In this document: in pieces, positions 1-8,868 of the stretch
How the letters are laid out: every line of letters starts with the position of its first letter
Numbering within the stretch: position 1 is the stretch's first letter
NCBI RefSeq assembly: GCF_001618955.1
Contig: NZ_LVYV01000023.1
Location: 248,001-312,000, forward strand
Origin: Tardiphaga robiniae
GTDB lineage: Bacteria; Pseudomonadota; Alphaproteobacteria; Rhizobiales; Xanthobacteraceae
Length of the DNA: 64,000 nucleotides
Reading direction: 5' to 3'
Translations under genes and position numbers: made by a program
Notes under the pieces: generated by a model
Told to the model about the DNA's origin: nothing
The model's database searches: none
Seen by the model: only the letters and a program-made list of their open reading frames with translations

Positions 1-387
1 AATCGGATCGGCGGCCGTATCCGTTTGTTCTGCGCTTCTGATCTCGCTTTCCTTGGTCCGATGATGTGCGGCTTCGACGGTATCAGCTCGACCAACAGCT
101 GCGCGCTGCCGGAGCTCATTCTGGCCGCCTATCGAACGCTCGAAGCCGGCGATGCAGCGGTGGCACGCGATCTGCATCGGCTTTGGTATCCCTTCCGGGC
201 TCTGGCACGAGAATTCGGGCAACCACAGACGACCAAGGCTGCCATGAACCTGCGTGGTTTCGATGGTGGCTCGGTTCGTCCGCCGCTGCGGGATCTTGAG
301 ATTGCGAACATCACGGCGGTTGCCAAGGTGTTGCGCGAACTGGCCGCCGATCGGCGTTCGGGATTCAGCGCTGACCTTGCCGCCTGA
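1..387 (+). CDS. DapA-family aldolase/lyase, C-terminal part (cut by window edge)
   Basis: The frame is open from base 1 to the TGA at 385-387, giving the last 128 residues of a protein that begins before the window. The segment GFDGISSTNSCALPEL followed by helices rich in Ala, Leu and Arg matches the C-terminal helical part of the dihydrodipicolinate synthase/N-acetylneuraminate lyase family, TIM-barrel class I aldolases that form a Schiff base with a lysine. That lysine lies upstream and is not visible, so neither substrate nor activity can be assigned. A Liv-type binding protein starts 72 bases downstream on the same strand, so the two may share a transcript, with the aldolase-like enzyme acting on what is imported. 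Family assignment is fairly sure; function is unknown. Confidence 0.75.
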   Translation, partial: NRIGGRIRLFCASDLAFLGPMMCGFDGISSTNSCALPELILAAYRTLEAGDAAVARDLHRLWYPFRALAREFGQPQTTKAAMNLRGFDGGSVRPPLRDLEIANITAVAKVLRELAADRRSGFSADLAA

Positions 388-459
388 CCAGAATACACGC
401 GCGGCAAGAACATGATGCGTGACGACACCATCGCAAACATCACACAGAGGAGCAGTCAA

Positions 460-1719
460 TTGAATCGCAGGCAGTTGCTTAAGAGTGGTGGGTCCGTTCT
501 GTCCTTCGCTGCCATGTCGGGTCTGGCCCGACCTGTCCTTGCTCAAACGAGTCCGGAGATTGTCATCGGGGTCTTATTCCCGATGTCCGGCGCGAACGCG
601 CAGATCGGTATTGATGCGCGCCACGCGATGGAAACGGCGGCAGATATCGTCAACAATTCCTACGATCTCGATTTGCCGATGGCAAAGAATGCCGGTCTCG
701 CCGGGCTGGATAACGCCAAGATCAAGCTGATCTTCGCCGACCATCAGTCCGATCCCCAGAAGGGGCGGGCGGAGGCCGAACGCCTGATTACTCAGGATAA
801 AGTGTGCGCTCTGATCGGGTGTTATCTGTCGTCGGTTTCCTCCACCGTCAGCGCCATCGCCGAACGCTATGGCTTGCCGTTCCTGTGCGCCGACTCCTCA
901 TCGCCAAGTCTGGCGCGTCGCGGCCTCAAATTTTTCTTCCGCCCGGCTGCGCAGGATGAAATGTTTTCGGCCGCGATGTTCGATTTTCTCGATGCTCAGA
1001 AGGCGAAGGGCAAGAAGGTCGAAACCGTCGGCCTGCTTTTCGAGGACACGATCTTCGGTACTGATTCGTCAAATACCCAGCGCAAGCTGGCCGCGGAGCG
1101 CGGCTACAAGCTCGTCGTCGACCTCAAGTACAAAGCTAATTCACCATCGCTCACCGCCGAAGTGCAGCAGCTTAAATCTGCAGATCCGGATGTGCTGCTG
1201 CCCTCGAGCTACACCACCGATGCAATCCTCTTGATGAGGACGATGGGCGAACTTGGCTACAAGCCCAAGAATATCGTGGCCCAGGCGAGCGGCTTTTCTG
1301 ACAAGGCGTTTCTCGACGCGATGGGAAGCAAGGTGGCCGGCCTCATCTCGCGTGCGAGCTTCTCGCTGGACATGGCACAGAAGCGACCGAGTGTCCTGAA
1401 AGTCAATGATATGTACAAAGCGCGCTCCAACCGTGACCTGAACGATAGTACTTCGCGTGAACTGATGGGGCTGCTCGTTCTCGCCGACGCGATCAACCGT
1501 GCCAAATCGACCGACGGCGAGAAGATTCGGGAGGCGCTCGCGGCGACAGATATCCCGGGTGAGCGCACCATCATGCCGTGGAAACGCGTCAAGTTCGGCG
1601 CTGACGGGCAGAACGCCGATGCCGATCCGGTGCTGGTTCAGTATGTCGGTGGAACGTTCGTCACGATCTTTCCCACGGCAGTGGCGATGGCCGAGCCGGT
1701 GTGGCCGATGAACGTCTGA
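460..1719 (+). CDS. ABC transporter substrate-binding protein, branched-chain amino acid (Liv) type
   Basis: Periplasmic binding protein of the Peripla_BP_6/LivK fold, about 419 residues, expected to capture a small organic acid, amide or amino acid for a Liv-type importer. The N-terminus (NRRQLLKSGG, then a hydrophobic stretch to VLAQ) looks like a Tat signal peptide. EIVIGVLFPMSGANAQIG is the typical first strand and ligand loop. I prefer the TTG at 460 because AGAGGAG lies 7 bases before it and it puts the twin arginine right at the start; in-frame ATGs at 412 and 415 are alternatives with a poorer ribosome site. No permease or ATPase genes follow: a terminator lies just downstream, so the partners must be elsewhere. 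Ligand unknown; the DapA-like gene upstream hints at a keto or amino acid. Confidence 0.88.
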   Translation: MNRRQLLKSGGSVLSFAAMSGLARPVLAQTSPEIVIGVLFPMSGANAQIGIDARHAMETAADIVNNSYDLDLPMAKNAGLAGLDNAKIKLIFADHQSDPQKGRAEAERLITQDKVCALIGCYLSSVSSTVSAIAERYGLPFLCADSSSPSLARRGLKFFFRPAAQDEMFSAAMFDFLDAQKAKGKKVETVGLLFEDTIFGTDSSNTQRKLAAERGYKLVVDLKYKANSPSLTAEVQQLKSADPDVLLPSSYTTDAILLMRTMGELGYKPKNIVAQASGFSDKAFLDAMGSKVAGLISRASFSLDMAQKRPSVLKVNDMYKARSNRDLNDSTSRELMGLLVLADAINRAKSTDGEKIREALAATDIPGERTIMPWKRVKFGADGQNADADPVLVQYVGGTFVTIFPTAVAMAEPVWPMNV

Positions 1720-1731
1720 TGATATAGTACG

Positions 1732-1761
1732 AGGAGGCATCGGCGTTGGTCGATGCCTCCT
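1732..1761 (+). terminator. Rho-independent terminator after the Liv-type binding protein
   Basis: AGGAGGCATCG at 1732-1742 and CGATGCCTCCT at 1751-1761 form a perfect 11-bp stem with an 8-base loop, 12 bases after the stop codon. Only a short ATTTGT follows, so the T-tract is weak, but the stem is strong. Confidence 0.7.
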
Positions 1762-1890
1762 ATTTGTCGATTGTCCTCGGTTTCATGCTCCCTCGAAACT
1801 GTCGTCTTTCGCATGCCACCGGGATTCCCGAGAATGTCTGGCTGATGTCGTGCCGTCATGAGCCCCGCTTAATGAAATAGGGAGGTACCA

Positions 1891-2661
1891 ATGCCATCCG
1901 TCGATCTGAATTCCGATCTCGGCGAAGGTTTTGGCACTTATCGCTGTGGCGACGACGAGGCCATGCTTTCGATCGTCACGTCAGCCAATGTGGCATGCGG
2001 CCTTCATGCCGGCGATCCCGAGATCATGGCGCGGACCTTCGCCATCGCGCGCGAGCGCGGCGTCGCTGTCGGCGCCCATCCCGGATTTCCTGATCTCTGG
2101 GGCTTTGGTCGCCGCCGTCTGCCGTTCTCGACAGGCGAGATCGAGCGGCTTGTCGCCTACCAGATCGGTGCCGCCGCGGCACTCGCCGCCTATGCCGGTC
2201 ATCGCATCACTTACGTGAAGACCCACGGTGCTCTCGGCAATATTGCCTGCGAGGAGCGCGATATCGCTGATGCGGTGGTCCGAGCGGTACGCGCGGTCGA
2301 CCCCGGCCTTGCTTTGCTGGCGGTAGCGCTCACCGAACTGGTCGCTGCGGGCGATGCTGCAGGTCTTGACGTTTATCAGGAAATCTACGCCGACCGCGGC
2401 TACACCGAAACGGGGCAGTTGATCTCGCGCAGCCTGCCGGGCGCGATGATCGAGGACGCCGAGCAAGCGGCCGCGCGGGTGCTCGAGATGGTTGAGACGG
2501 GCACGGTCATTACCGCACGCGGGAAGCGTCTGCCAACGCCGATCCGCTCAATCTGCGTCCATGGCGATTCCGTTCACGCTGTTGCAACCGCGCGTCATCT
2601 TCGGGAGCGACTGGAGTACGCTGGCGTGACCCTGAAGCCTTTCGGATCAAATTCGAAATGA
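1891..2661 (+). CDS. pxpA: 5-oxoprolinase subunit A (LamB/YcsF family)
   Basis: PxpA, 256 residues, the usual family length. With PxpB and PxpC it forms the prokaryotic ATP-dependent 5-oxoprolinase that opens 5-oxoproline to glutamate in the cytoplasm. The start VDLNSDLGEGFGTY, then NVACGLHAGDP and the later YVKTHGALGN are the hallmark YcsF/LamB motifs with conserved Asp and His residues. GGGAGG sits 4 bases before the ATG. No pxpB or pxpC neighbour is present, so this copy is separated from its partners, or serves a related amide hydrolysis linked to the importer gene upstream. The family is certain; the physiological substrate here is inferred. Confidence 0.9.
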   Translation: MPSVDLNSDLGEGFGTYRCGDDEAMLSIVTSANVACGLHAGDPEIMARTFAIARERGVAVGAHPGFPDLWGFGRRRLPFSTGEIERLVAYQIGAAAALAAYAGHRITYVKTHGALGNIACEERDIADAVVRAVRAVDPGLALLAVALTELVAAGDAAGLDVYQEIYADRGYTETGQLISRSLPGAMIEDAEQAAARVLEMVETGTVITARGKRLPTPIRSICVHGDSVHAVATARHLRERLEYAGVTLKPFGSNSK

Positions 2662-3041
2662 CGCAGAGAACCGAGTCGGATTGCGCCGCGCCGTCCGCAA
2701 GCGCATCGCGATGGATGAGAGTGGTTTGCTGGCGCAATAGCGATAGAGGATTAGCGATCATTGGGCCCATTAGTTTAGTGACCGCTCCTCGCGCAAAGCG
2801 GTCGTTGAGGCGCGTTTAGATCTAGCTAGCTCCACTGGCTGGAGTTGGTCCAAATTTTCTCCTGATGGAGCTGACCGATCGAAATTGCTGTGCCTTCACG
2901 CGTGATGAGGCGCCGTACCCTTTATGCCGGGCCGCTTCTGGTTGGACGCGATTTGATGTCGTTTATCATCGCGATGCCGTCACGGCGGTCGATCAGGCAG
3001 GGACCGCAATTTCTAGTCCGTAGGGTCTCAAGCCCTGTTGT
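2662..3041. other. Intergenic, no gene seen
   Basis: About 380 bases between pxpA and the stop of the opposite-strand monooxygenase. It holds a modest inverted repeat (GACCGCT at 2780-2786, AGCGGTC at 2797-2803) without a T-tract, possibly a weak pxpA terminator. A short open frame at 2890-3087 has no ribosome site or family resemblance. I see nothing else. Confidence 0.5.
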
Positions 3042-4994
3042 TCAACACGGCCTTATCAAAATTCGCTCGAAGTATGCAGCGAGTTGAGCGTGGCCGTTCA
3101 ACGGAAGAACGTTGGCGATATATTGATCGGGACGAACAACGACCATGCAGCCCTGGTCGCGGTCAATGCCTCGCATCGTGAAGATATCGCGATCATCGCT
3201 GCTGTCTGCGCAGAAGATCTTCTCGTAATCCCGCAATCGATAGCGTCCTTTGCTTGGCAGCAGAAGGTGCGGCATGGCCTCGATGGCGAGGTTGCCGTGG
3301 CGTTGCTGGAAGACGACCCGCACATCGATGACGGAATCGATGTCGTCATCTGTCGGCGTGTATCGTCTCAGAGGAGACGCCTCGGCACTGGCGAGGAACT
3401 CGCAAAGGGCGCAAATGGCTGAGTCGGGCATCGCCGAATCCTCAAATCCGGCGAATGCAAAGATGCGCCAGCGCCCATCCGCTTTGATGGTGTGCCCAAG
3501 ATGAATCGGCTTCGCGTCCGCGACACGGATCACCGGCGCGGAATGAAAGCGCATCCCGATCGTCAGTCCCGCGGCCAGGTGTTGATAAGTGGGTTCGGCG
3601 GTGAGAAGCGAGGGGCGGTAATGTGCGGCGGTTCCCGCGGTGTAACGCCCGTGCTGCACGAAATATCTTTGCGTCTCGGCGGGATCGAATTGCTTGGATT
3701 CGGGGTATGGTTTCGCATCTGTTCTTGAAGCCGAACTGATGACCTGCGCCCATTCACGATCGAAGTCGATCAATTCCTTCGCGATTTCGTGGCGCTCCGC
3801 GGAATAGGAGTGCAGAAGTGCGGGCGCGGATCGCTTGCGCAACACCGAAGCCAGCTTCCAGCCGAGATTGAAGCCATCCTGCATGGAGACGTTCATGCCT
3901 TGACCCGCTTTTGGGCTGTGGGTGTGACAGGCGTCGCCGGCGATGAACACGCGGGGCAGGCACGTGCTGTCTCCATCAGGCACATCGTCGAACTTGTCGC
4001 ACAGGCGTTGGCCGATTTCGTAGACCGACCACCAGGGGACTTCCTTCACGTCCAACGTGTACGGCTTGAATATCCGCTGCGCCGCCGCGATGAGGTCGTC
4101 GGATGTGATTTTGCGGTCCGACACGCGTTCGCCGTGGTGAAGTTTGTCCATCTCGATATACAAGCGAAACAGATAGCCGCCTTCTCTCGGGATGATCAGC
4201 ATGCTGCCGTGTTGGTCGGACTGGATCAGCGATTTGAAGCGGACGTCCGGAAAGTCGGTGACGGCCAGAAGATCCATGACGCCCCAGGCGTGATTTGCCG
4301 AGTCGCCGTGCAGAGTGCGTCCGATCGATCTACGCACGGTGCTGCGCGCTCCGTCGCAGCCGACCAGATAACGCGCCTTGATCGTCTCGGTCTTCCGTTC
4401 CTGATTGGGCATTAGCCACTCGAGGCGGGCTGTCACCGGATACTGCGGTGTCGTGTCTTTGGAGGCCGTACCGTCGACCGCAAGATCGATCAGGCGCCGG
4501 TTGTAGAACGGCCTCAATCCCGTTGGGGAATTGCTCATAACGTCCAGGTAGAAATCATGAACGCGCGCCTGGTTCAGCACCACATGCGGAAATTCCGACA
4601 AACCGTCCTCGGTATCTTGCACGCGCCCGCTTCGGATTATATTCTCCGGCTGCGCCTCATCGGGCTTCCAGAACATCGTCTCGTTGATCCAGCAGGCTTC
4701 CTTCAATACGCGCTCGCTGAATTCAAATGCCTCGAACATTTCCATCGTGCGGCAAGCGATTCCATCTGCCTGGCCTCGCAGCAGGGGTCCAGGCTTTTGT
4801 TCGACGATACAGGTCTTGATGTCCGCGAATTTGGATAATTGGGCTGCCAGCGTCAATCCGGCCGGACCGCATCCAATGATCAAAACGTCGACCTCGGCAG
4901 GAACAGTGCCAGAACTTCCTGCAGCGTCATGACGCTGCGCCCGATCAGAGATATGCGGATCACCGGGCTCAAAGCCGTTGAGATGAAACTGCAT
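3042..4994 (-). CDS. FAD-dependent aromatic monooxygenase (phenol hydroxylase / 3-hydroxybenzoate 4-monooxygenase type)
   Basis: Class A flavoprotein hydroxylase of about 650 residues, which uses NAD(P)H and O2 to hydroxylate a phenolic ring. DVLIIGCGPAGLTLAAQL near residue 35 is the GxGxxG ADP-binding fold, and FIAGDACHTHSPKAGQGMN is the second FAD motif. The extra C-terminal 200 residues fit the thioredoxin-like domain of the phenol hydroxylase group, and length and motifs match MobA-type 3-hydroxybenzoate 4-hydroxylases best. I place the start at the ATG at 4994 (MQFHLNGF, AGGTAGG upstream), typical of the group, rather than the ATG 30 bases earlier. The gene stands alone, with no regulator adjacent. 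It could supply a hydroxylated aromatic to ring-cleavage genes elsewhere, including those after 32 kb, but the substrate is not shown by sequence. Confidence 0.85.
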   Translation of the reverse strand: MQFHLNGFEPGDPHISDRAQRHDAAGSSGTVPAEVDVLIIGCGPAGLTLAAQLSKFADIKTCIVEQKPGPLLRGQADGIACRTMEMFEAFEFSERVLKEACWINETMFWKPDEAQPENIIRSGRVQDTEDGLSEFPHVVLNQARVHDFYLDVMSNSPTGLRPFYNRRLIDLAVDGTASKDTTPQYPVTARLEWLMPNQERKTETIKARYLVGCDGARSTVRRSIGRTLHGDSANHAWGVMDLLAVTDFPDVRFKSLIQSDQHGSMLIIPREGGYLFRLYIEMDKLHHGERVSDRKITSDDLIAAAQRIFKPYTLDVKEVPWWSVYEIGQRLCDKFDDVPDGDSTCLPRVFIAGDACHTHSPKAGQGMNVSMQDGFNLGWKLASVLRKRSAPALLHSYSAERHEIAKELIDFDREWAQVISSASRTDAKPYPESKQFDPAETQRYFVQHGRYTAGTAAHYRPSLLTAEPTYQHLAAGLTIGMRFHSAPVIRVADAKPIHLGHTIKADGRWRIFAFAGFEDSAMPDSAICALCEFLASAEASPLRRYTPTDDDIDSVIDVRVVFQQRHGNLAIEAMPHLLLPSKGRYRLRDYEKIFCADSSDDRDIFTMRGIDRDQGCMVVVRPDQYIANVLPLNGHAQLAAYFERILIRPC

Positions 4995-5562
4995 GGAACC
5001 TACCTGCGGGTCAGTATCGGGCACTCGGAGCCATCGCGAGCAGCTCGGGAAGTCTCTTCATGGGGTGGCGGGATGCGGGGGAGGGTGGACGGCGGTGGCG
5101 GAGAGCGATTTTTGGCATCGTGCCAAACCGAGGTGCCCCGCTCTTACCCTGGCCTCGCCAATCAGGCTGCCTTCCGATCGGAAAACAGTGCTCCTATGAT
5201 AGTGGAGCAGCGGACCTACGCCACCAATGCCGAGCGCTCACGCCATCATACTGAGGACAAACAGCGGTTCGTTGTGTCGGTGGTTGCGTGTGATTCCCTC
5301 CCTGGGCACCATTGAGCTTTTAAGCCCTTGTTTTAAAGGCAAATCAGCAAGATCAAAGACTTAGCGCTACCCGTTCGGTACACACGGGTGGTACACATGA
5401 TCCTTGCAATGAGTCGATAGCGCGGAAAGCCTGCAGCAGGTGTACGGCTGGCTGCTGTTGCATCCGGTCACGCTCGACGGGCTCGATGGCGGCACCCGGC
5501 GGGACGACGCTTTGACTGCCGACGATGTTCTGGCCCGTGTCCAGCCGCTGATCGCCGACACA
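4995..5562. other. Intergenic region upstream of the monooxygenase
   Basis: Roughly 570 bases with no intact gene. It should contain the promoter of the monooxygenase near its left end. The octamer GGTACACA occurs twice, at 5377-5384 and 5390-5397, 13 bases apart, a possible regulator site. The right end carries the coding remnant listed separately. Confidence 0.4.
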
Positions 5563-5568
5563 TTATGA
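5413..5568 (+). pseudogene. Possible C-terminal remnant of an unidentified gene
   Basis: After an in-frame TGA at 5410-5412 a 51-codon frame runs to TGA at 5566-5568. It reads like genuine protein (VYGWLLLHPVTLDGLDGG, then LTADDVLARVQPLIADTL), with strong third-position GC, but has no start codon or ribosome site and nothing convincing upstream. It overlaps the last bases of the opposite-strand lyase gene. The best reading is the tail of a gene whose front has been deleted or scrambled; I cannot name the family. Chance coding appearance is possible. Confidence 0.3.
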
Positions 5569-6486
5569 CGCGAAGCGAAGGATGCGCTCGGCCATTCTCA
5601 CATTGGCGAGATCGATCATCCGGCCGTCCAGTGTCACGGCGCCATGCCCGTCCCGTTCGGCGGCGCGCATCGCTTCGATGACACGTTGCGCCGAGGCGAT
5701 GTCGCTGGCGGACGGGACGAATGAGGACCGCGTTGGCTCGATCTGGTCGGGATGGATCAGCTGCTTGCCGTCATAGCCCATGCTTGCCGCCTTGACCGCA
5801 GAGCCGAGCGTGCCTTGGTTGTCCCGGAATGCGCCAAAAGGCCCGTCGATCGCCCTCAGCTGGAAGGCGCGCGCCGCGATCAGAATCCGCATCATCGGAT
5901 AGGCGAAGAGGTCGAGCGCTGTTTCCCGGTGCTCCTCCGCGGCGGAAGCGACGTGCCTGTAGTCGCGCGGGGACAATCCGATCTCGTCGCTGCGCGCGCC
6001 GATCGAGGCGCTGAAATCGCCGACACCGAAATGCAGCGCGGCGACCGTCGCATGCGCAGCGGCGAGGGCATCGACATTGACCACGCCGAGCGCCGTTTCG
6101 ATCAGGAGGTCGAGCTCCAGCGGATGGTCCCGGCCGCCGCGATGCTGCGATAGCCGCTCGCCGATGCCGATCACATCGACCACGCGTTCCGCTTTCGGTA
6201 GCAAGACGGCGTCCAGTCTTGCGAGGCCGGACAGTTTTTCGACTTCCTCCGCGATGGACGGGCTGTCGATCGCATTGATGCGAACCGTGACGGTCTTCTG
6301 CCCCCAGTCCAGCCGCGTGATGGCATCGATCGCCGTCCGCAAGGCGGCGTTCTTTTCGCCGACGGGGACAGCGTCTTCGAGATCGAGAAACACGGCGTCC
6401 GCCGTAGATCCCGCGGCGCGCTCGACCATGCGTTCGCGATGCGCCGGTACGGCAAGATAGGTACGCGTCAGTCGAGGGGCGGTCAT
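5563..6486 (-). CDS. HpcH/HpaI aldolase family, CitE-like acyl-CoA lyase
   Basis: A CitE-like lyase of 307 residues; relatives cleave malyl-, citramalyl- or citryl-CoA into acetyl-CoA or pyruvate plus a second product, with Mg2+. Visible family motifs are YLAVPAHRERMVERA at the start, FLDLEDAVP (metal/CoA region), DLLIETALGV with the metal-binding Glu, and HFGVGDFSAS with the Asp. Its ATG overlaps the TGA of the upstream CoA-transferase gene by four bases, so the two are translationally coupled: the transferase would activate a hydroxy-dicarboxylate to a CoA ester and this enzyme would split it. Citramalyl-CoA or malyl-CoA are the natural candidates, as in itaconate or mesaconate breakdown. 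The exact substrate is inference. Confidence 0.85.
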   Translation of the reverse strand: MTAPRLTRTYLAVPAHRERMVERAAGSTADAVFLDLEDAVPVGEKNAALRTAIDAITRLDWGQKTVTVRINAIDSPSIAEEVEKLSGLARLDAVLLPKAERVVDVIGIGERLSQHRGGRDHPLELDLLIETALGVVNVDALAAAHATVAALHFGVGDFSASIGARSDEIGLSPRDYRHVASAAEEHRETALDLFAYPMMRILIAARAFQLRAIDGPFGAFRDNQGTLGSAVKAASMGYDGKQLIHPDQIEPTRSSFVPSASDIASAQRVIEAMRAAERDGHGAVTLDGRMIDLANVRMAERILRFAS

Positions 6487-7649
6487 GGGCGGGCTCGTTC
6501 TCGGAGTTCGGAGAGGATCGCGTCGGTGTGCTGCCCGACCGCGGGGACCGGACCCATCTGCGGCGTCAGGCCGGGGATCGTGATGGCCGGGAGATAGCTG
6601 GTGACAGCGCCATTCGGCGTACCGACATTGACGACGCGATGACGGCTATGCAGTTGCGGGTGATCGATAAATTCCTCGACGCTGTTGAGGCGCGCATTGG
6701 CGATCGAGGCCTCCTCTAACTGGGCCAGCAACTGGTCGCTGGTGGTGCCGGCAATGCGGCTTTCGATCAGACGTTCGAGCTCATCGCGGTTGGTCATGCG
6801 ATCCGGATTGGTCACGAATCGCGGATCGCTGGCGAGATCGGCATCGCCGAGTACATTCGTACAGAGCGACAGCCATTCGCGTTCATTCTGGATTCCGAAG
6901 AACACGGTCTTGCCGTCGCCGGCGCGAAATGGACCGTAGGGCGCGATCGTGGCGTGGCGCATGCCGGTCCGTTTCAGCGGCTTTCCGGCGCCCGCTGTAT
7001 AGAGCGAGGGATAGCTCATCCATTCGGTCATCGCATCGAACAGCGATACCTCGAAGGCGGTGCCGCGCCCGGTGCGTTCGCGCGCATAGAGCGCCATCAG
7101 AACGCCGTTCAGCACATACATGCCGGTGGCGATATCCGCGATGGCGATGGCGCCCTTGGCGGGATGGTCTTCCGAACCGTTGATCGAGAGCAGGCCGGTC
7201 TCGCATTGCACCAGCAGGTCATAGGCCTTCTTGTCACTATACGGCCCGCCCGATCCGTAGCCGGAGATGTCGCAGGCGATCAGGCGGGGAAAGCGCTCAA
7301 CCAGCGCCTTGGCATCCAGCCCGAGCCGCTGCGCCGCTCCCGGCGCCAGGTTCTGCAGAAAGACGTCGGCGCCGGCGAGCAGGCTTTCCAGCGCGTCGCG
7401 GTCCTGCGGCTGCTTAATGTCGAGCGCCAGGCTTTCCTTCGACCGGTTGGTCCAGACAAACTGGCTCGACATGCCGTTCAGGACGAAGTCGTAATCCCTG
7501 CAGAAATCGCCGCGTCCCGGCCGCTCGATCTTGATAACGCGGGCGCCCCAATCCGCCAGATGTCGGCTGGCCAAGGGCGCAGCAATCGCCTGTTCGAGCG
7601 ATACCACGGTGACGCCCGACAGGGGCAAGGCGCGCATTTCTTGGTCCAT
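6483..7649 (-). CDS. CaiB/BaiF family (class III) CoA-transferase
   Basis: Class III CoA-transferase of 388 residues that moves CoA between carboxylic acids through an enzyme-bound mixed anhydride. Typical features are LPLSGVTVVSLEQAIAAP, ADWGARVIKIERPGRGD near the N-terminus, and AYDLLVQCETGL, whose Asp is the expected nucleophile. I chose the ATG at 7649 (MDQEMRALPL) over the earlier ATG at 7709, because the family begins shortly before LSGVTVV. It is the first gene of a pair with the CitE-like lyase (ATGA overlap) and lies downstream of the LysR gene on the same strand. The likely role is activation of a branched or hydroxylated dicarboxylic acid for lyase cleavage; the acid is unknown. 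Confidence 0.87.
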   Translation of the reverse strand: MDQEMRALPLSGVTVVSLEQAIAAPLASRHLADWGARVIKIERPGRGDFCRDYDFVLNGMSSQFVWTNRSKESLALDIKQPQDRDALESLLAGADVFLQNLAPGAAQRLGLDAKALVERFPRLIACDISGYGSGGPYSDKKAYDLLVQCETGLLSINGSEDHPAKGAIAIADIATGMYVLNGVLMALYARERTGRGTAFEVSLFDAMTEWMSYPSLYTAGAGKPLKRTGMRHATIAPYGPFRAGDGKTVFFGIQNEREWLSLCTNVLGDADLASDPRFVTNPDRMTNRDELERLIESRIAGTTSDQLLAQLEEASIANARLNSVEEFIDHPQLHSRHRVVNVGTPNGAVTSYLPAITIPGLTPQMGPVPAVGQHTDAILSELRERARP

Positions 7650-7750
7650 CTGCTGTCCCGACAGTTTTGCTCCGCGCACTCTTAACCGCGTCGGTGCACA
7701 CAGGGGCATACTGGTTTGCCATCGCAGGTATAGGCTGAACCAATAGCGAG

Positions 7751-8662
7751 TCAGTCAGTGGCCTTGTCCCAGATCGCCGCATGTTCGCGCGCCAGCGTGC
7801 GGATGGTCTCCTCCGCGGCCAGTGCGGCCGCGGTCTGCGGAATGCCGGTGGGCAAGCAGAGTCCCACGGTGCGATTGATTGCGGGGTTCACCAGCCGTCT
7901 CGACAGGATGGGTGTTTCCGCGACCCGGGCGACCCCGGAGGAGTTGATCGTCGCGGCGGTGCCGTTGCGCACGAGTTTCATCATAACCGGCAGGGAGTCG
8001 ATGTCGGACATCACATTCAGTGGCACGCCGGCTTCCGAGAACGCTTGCTCGACGAGAAGGCGCAGCCCGTTGGTTCTGTCCGGAAGGACCATCGGGACAT
8101 CGGCCAGGGATGCGAGATCGCAGGTCGTCGCTTCGGGATCGCCTATACCGGGGGCGCCGAATACGGACAATTGTTCGGTAAACAGCGGCCTGACGGTCAT
8201 GCCCGGTGCGTCGGAGCCGCGAAACAGAATGGCCATGTCAAGGCGGCCATTGGCCAGCAACTCGTTGAGATAGCCGCTGAAACTCTCGAAGAGCTGGAGC
8301 TTCACGCCGGGATGGTCGTGCCGCAGGCGCTCCACCAGCGGCACGGCGAGCACCGAAGCGATGCTGGTGGGAAGGCCGACGGCCACGGGTCCGACGGCGC
8401 CGCTGCCCTCGTCAGCAATGTCGGCCGCGAGCTCTTGCATCTGTCGCAACACGATGCGGGCATGACGATACAGTTTGGCGCCCGCATCGGTCGGCTTCAC
8501 GCCCGTCGCGCTACGCAGCAGAAGCGGCACGCCCAGGTCGTGCTCCATCGCGGCGATCTGCTGGCTCAGCGAGGGCTGCGACACCGCGAGCAGCACCGCA
8601 GCCTTCGACAGGCTGCCCATGTCGACCACGTTGACGAAATAGCGAAGCTGTCTCAGTTCCAA
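7751..8662 (-). CDS. LysR-family transcriptional regulator
   Basis: LysR-type regulator of about 303 residues. The N-terminal helix-turn-helix is plain (ELRQLRYFVNVVDMGSLSKA, then LLAVSQPSLSQQIAAME), followed by the periplasmic-binding-like effector domain. The family starts within a few residues of ELRQL, so I place the start at the TTG at 8662; an ATG at 8728 would add 22 unusual residues. It lies 101 bases upstream of the CoA-transferase gene, same strand, and is divergent from a TTT-type binding protein. LysR regulators usually act on the divergent promoter, so it probably controls uptake and the CoA-transferase/lyase pair in response to the substrate or its CoA ester. Confidence 0.9.
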   Translation of the reverse strand: MELRQLRYFVNVVDMGSLSKAAVLLAVSQPSLSQQIAAMEHDLGVPLLLRSATGVKPTDAGAKLYRHARIVLRQMQELAADIADEGSGAVGPVAVGLPTSIASVLAVPLVERLRHDHPGVKLQLFESFSGYLNELLANGRLDMAILFRGSDAPGMTVRPLFTEQLSVFGAPGIGDPEATTCDLASLADVPMVLPDRTNGLRLLVEQAFSEAGVPLNVMSDIDSLPVMMKLVRNGTAATINSSGVARVAETPILSRRLVNPAINRTVGLCLPTGIPQTAAALAAEETIRTLAREHAAIWDKATD

Positions 8663-8868
8663 GGCATCGATCCAGTGAAGATGCGGGCAAGTTGGTTTCC
8701 TTACACCGAACCGCACTTCGCTGGCCATTGCCGACGGCGGCGATGCGGCCGGTGTCCGATCTTATACCCCTCAGAGCAACAGCCTATGGGACGGGCCCCG
8801 GCGAGTATGCCAGAAGGACAACAAAGGCGCGCCAAGCGCCCATCGGCAAATATCAAGGGGGGCTCCAC
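8663..8868. promoter_or_regulatory. Divergent control region, LysR gene / TTT binding protein
   Basis: About 200 bases separate the chosen starts of the LysR gene and the binding protein. It is the expected place for the LysR operator and both promoters. I could not find a convincing T-N11-A site, so only the position is supported. Confidence 0.4.

Noticed and set aside
2890-3087. 65-codon open frame on the plus strand
   Set aside because: It begins in an intergenic stretch, runs into the end of the opposite-strand monooxygenase gene and has no recognisable motif.
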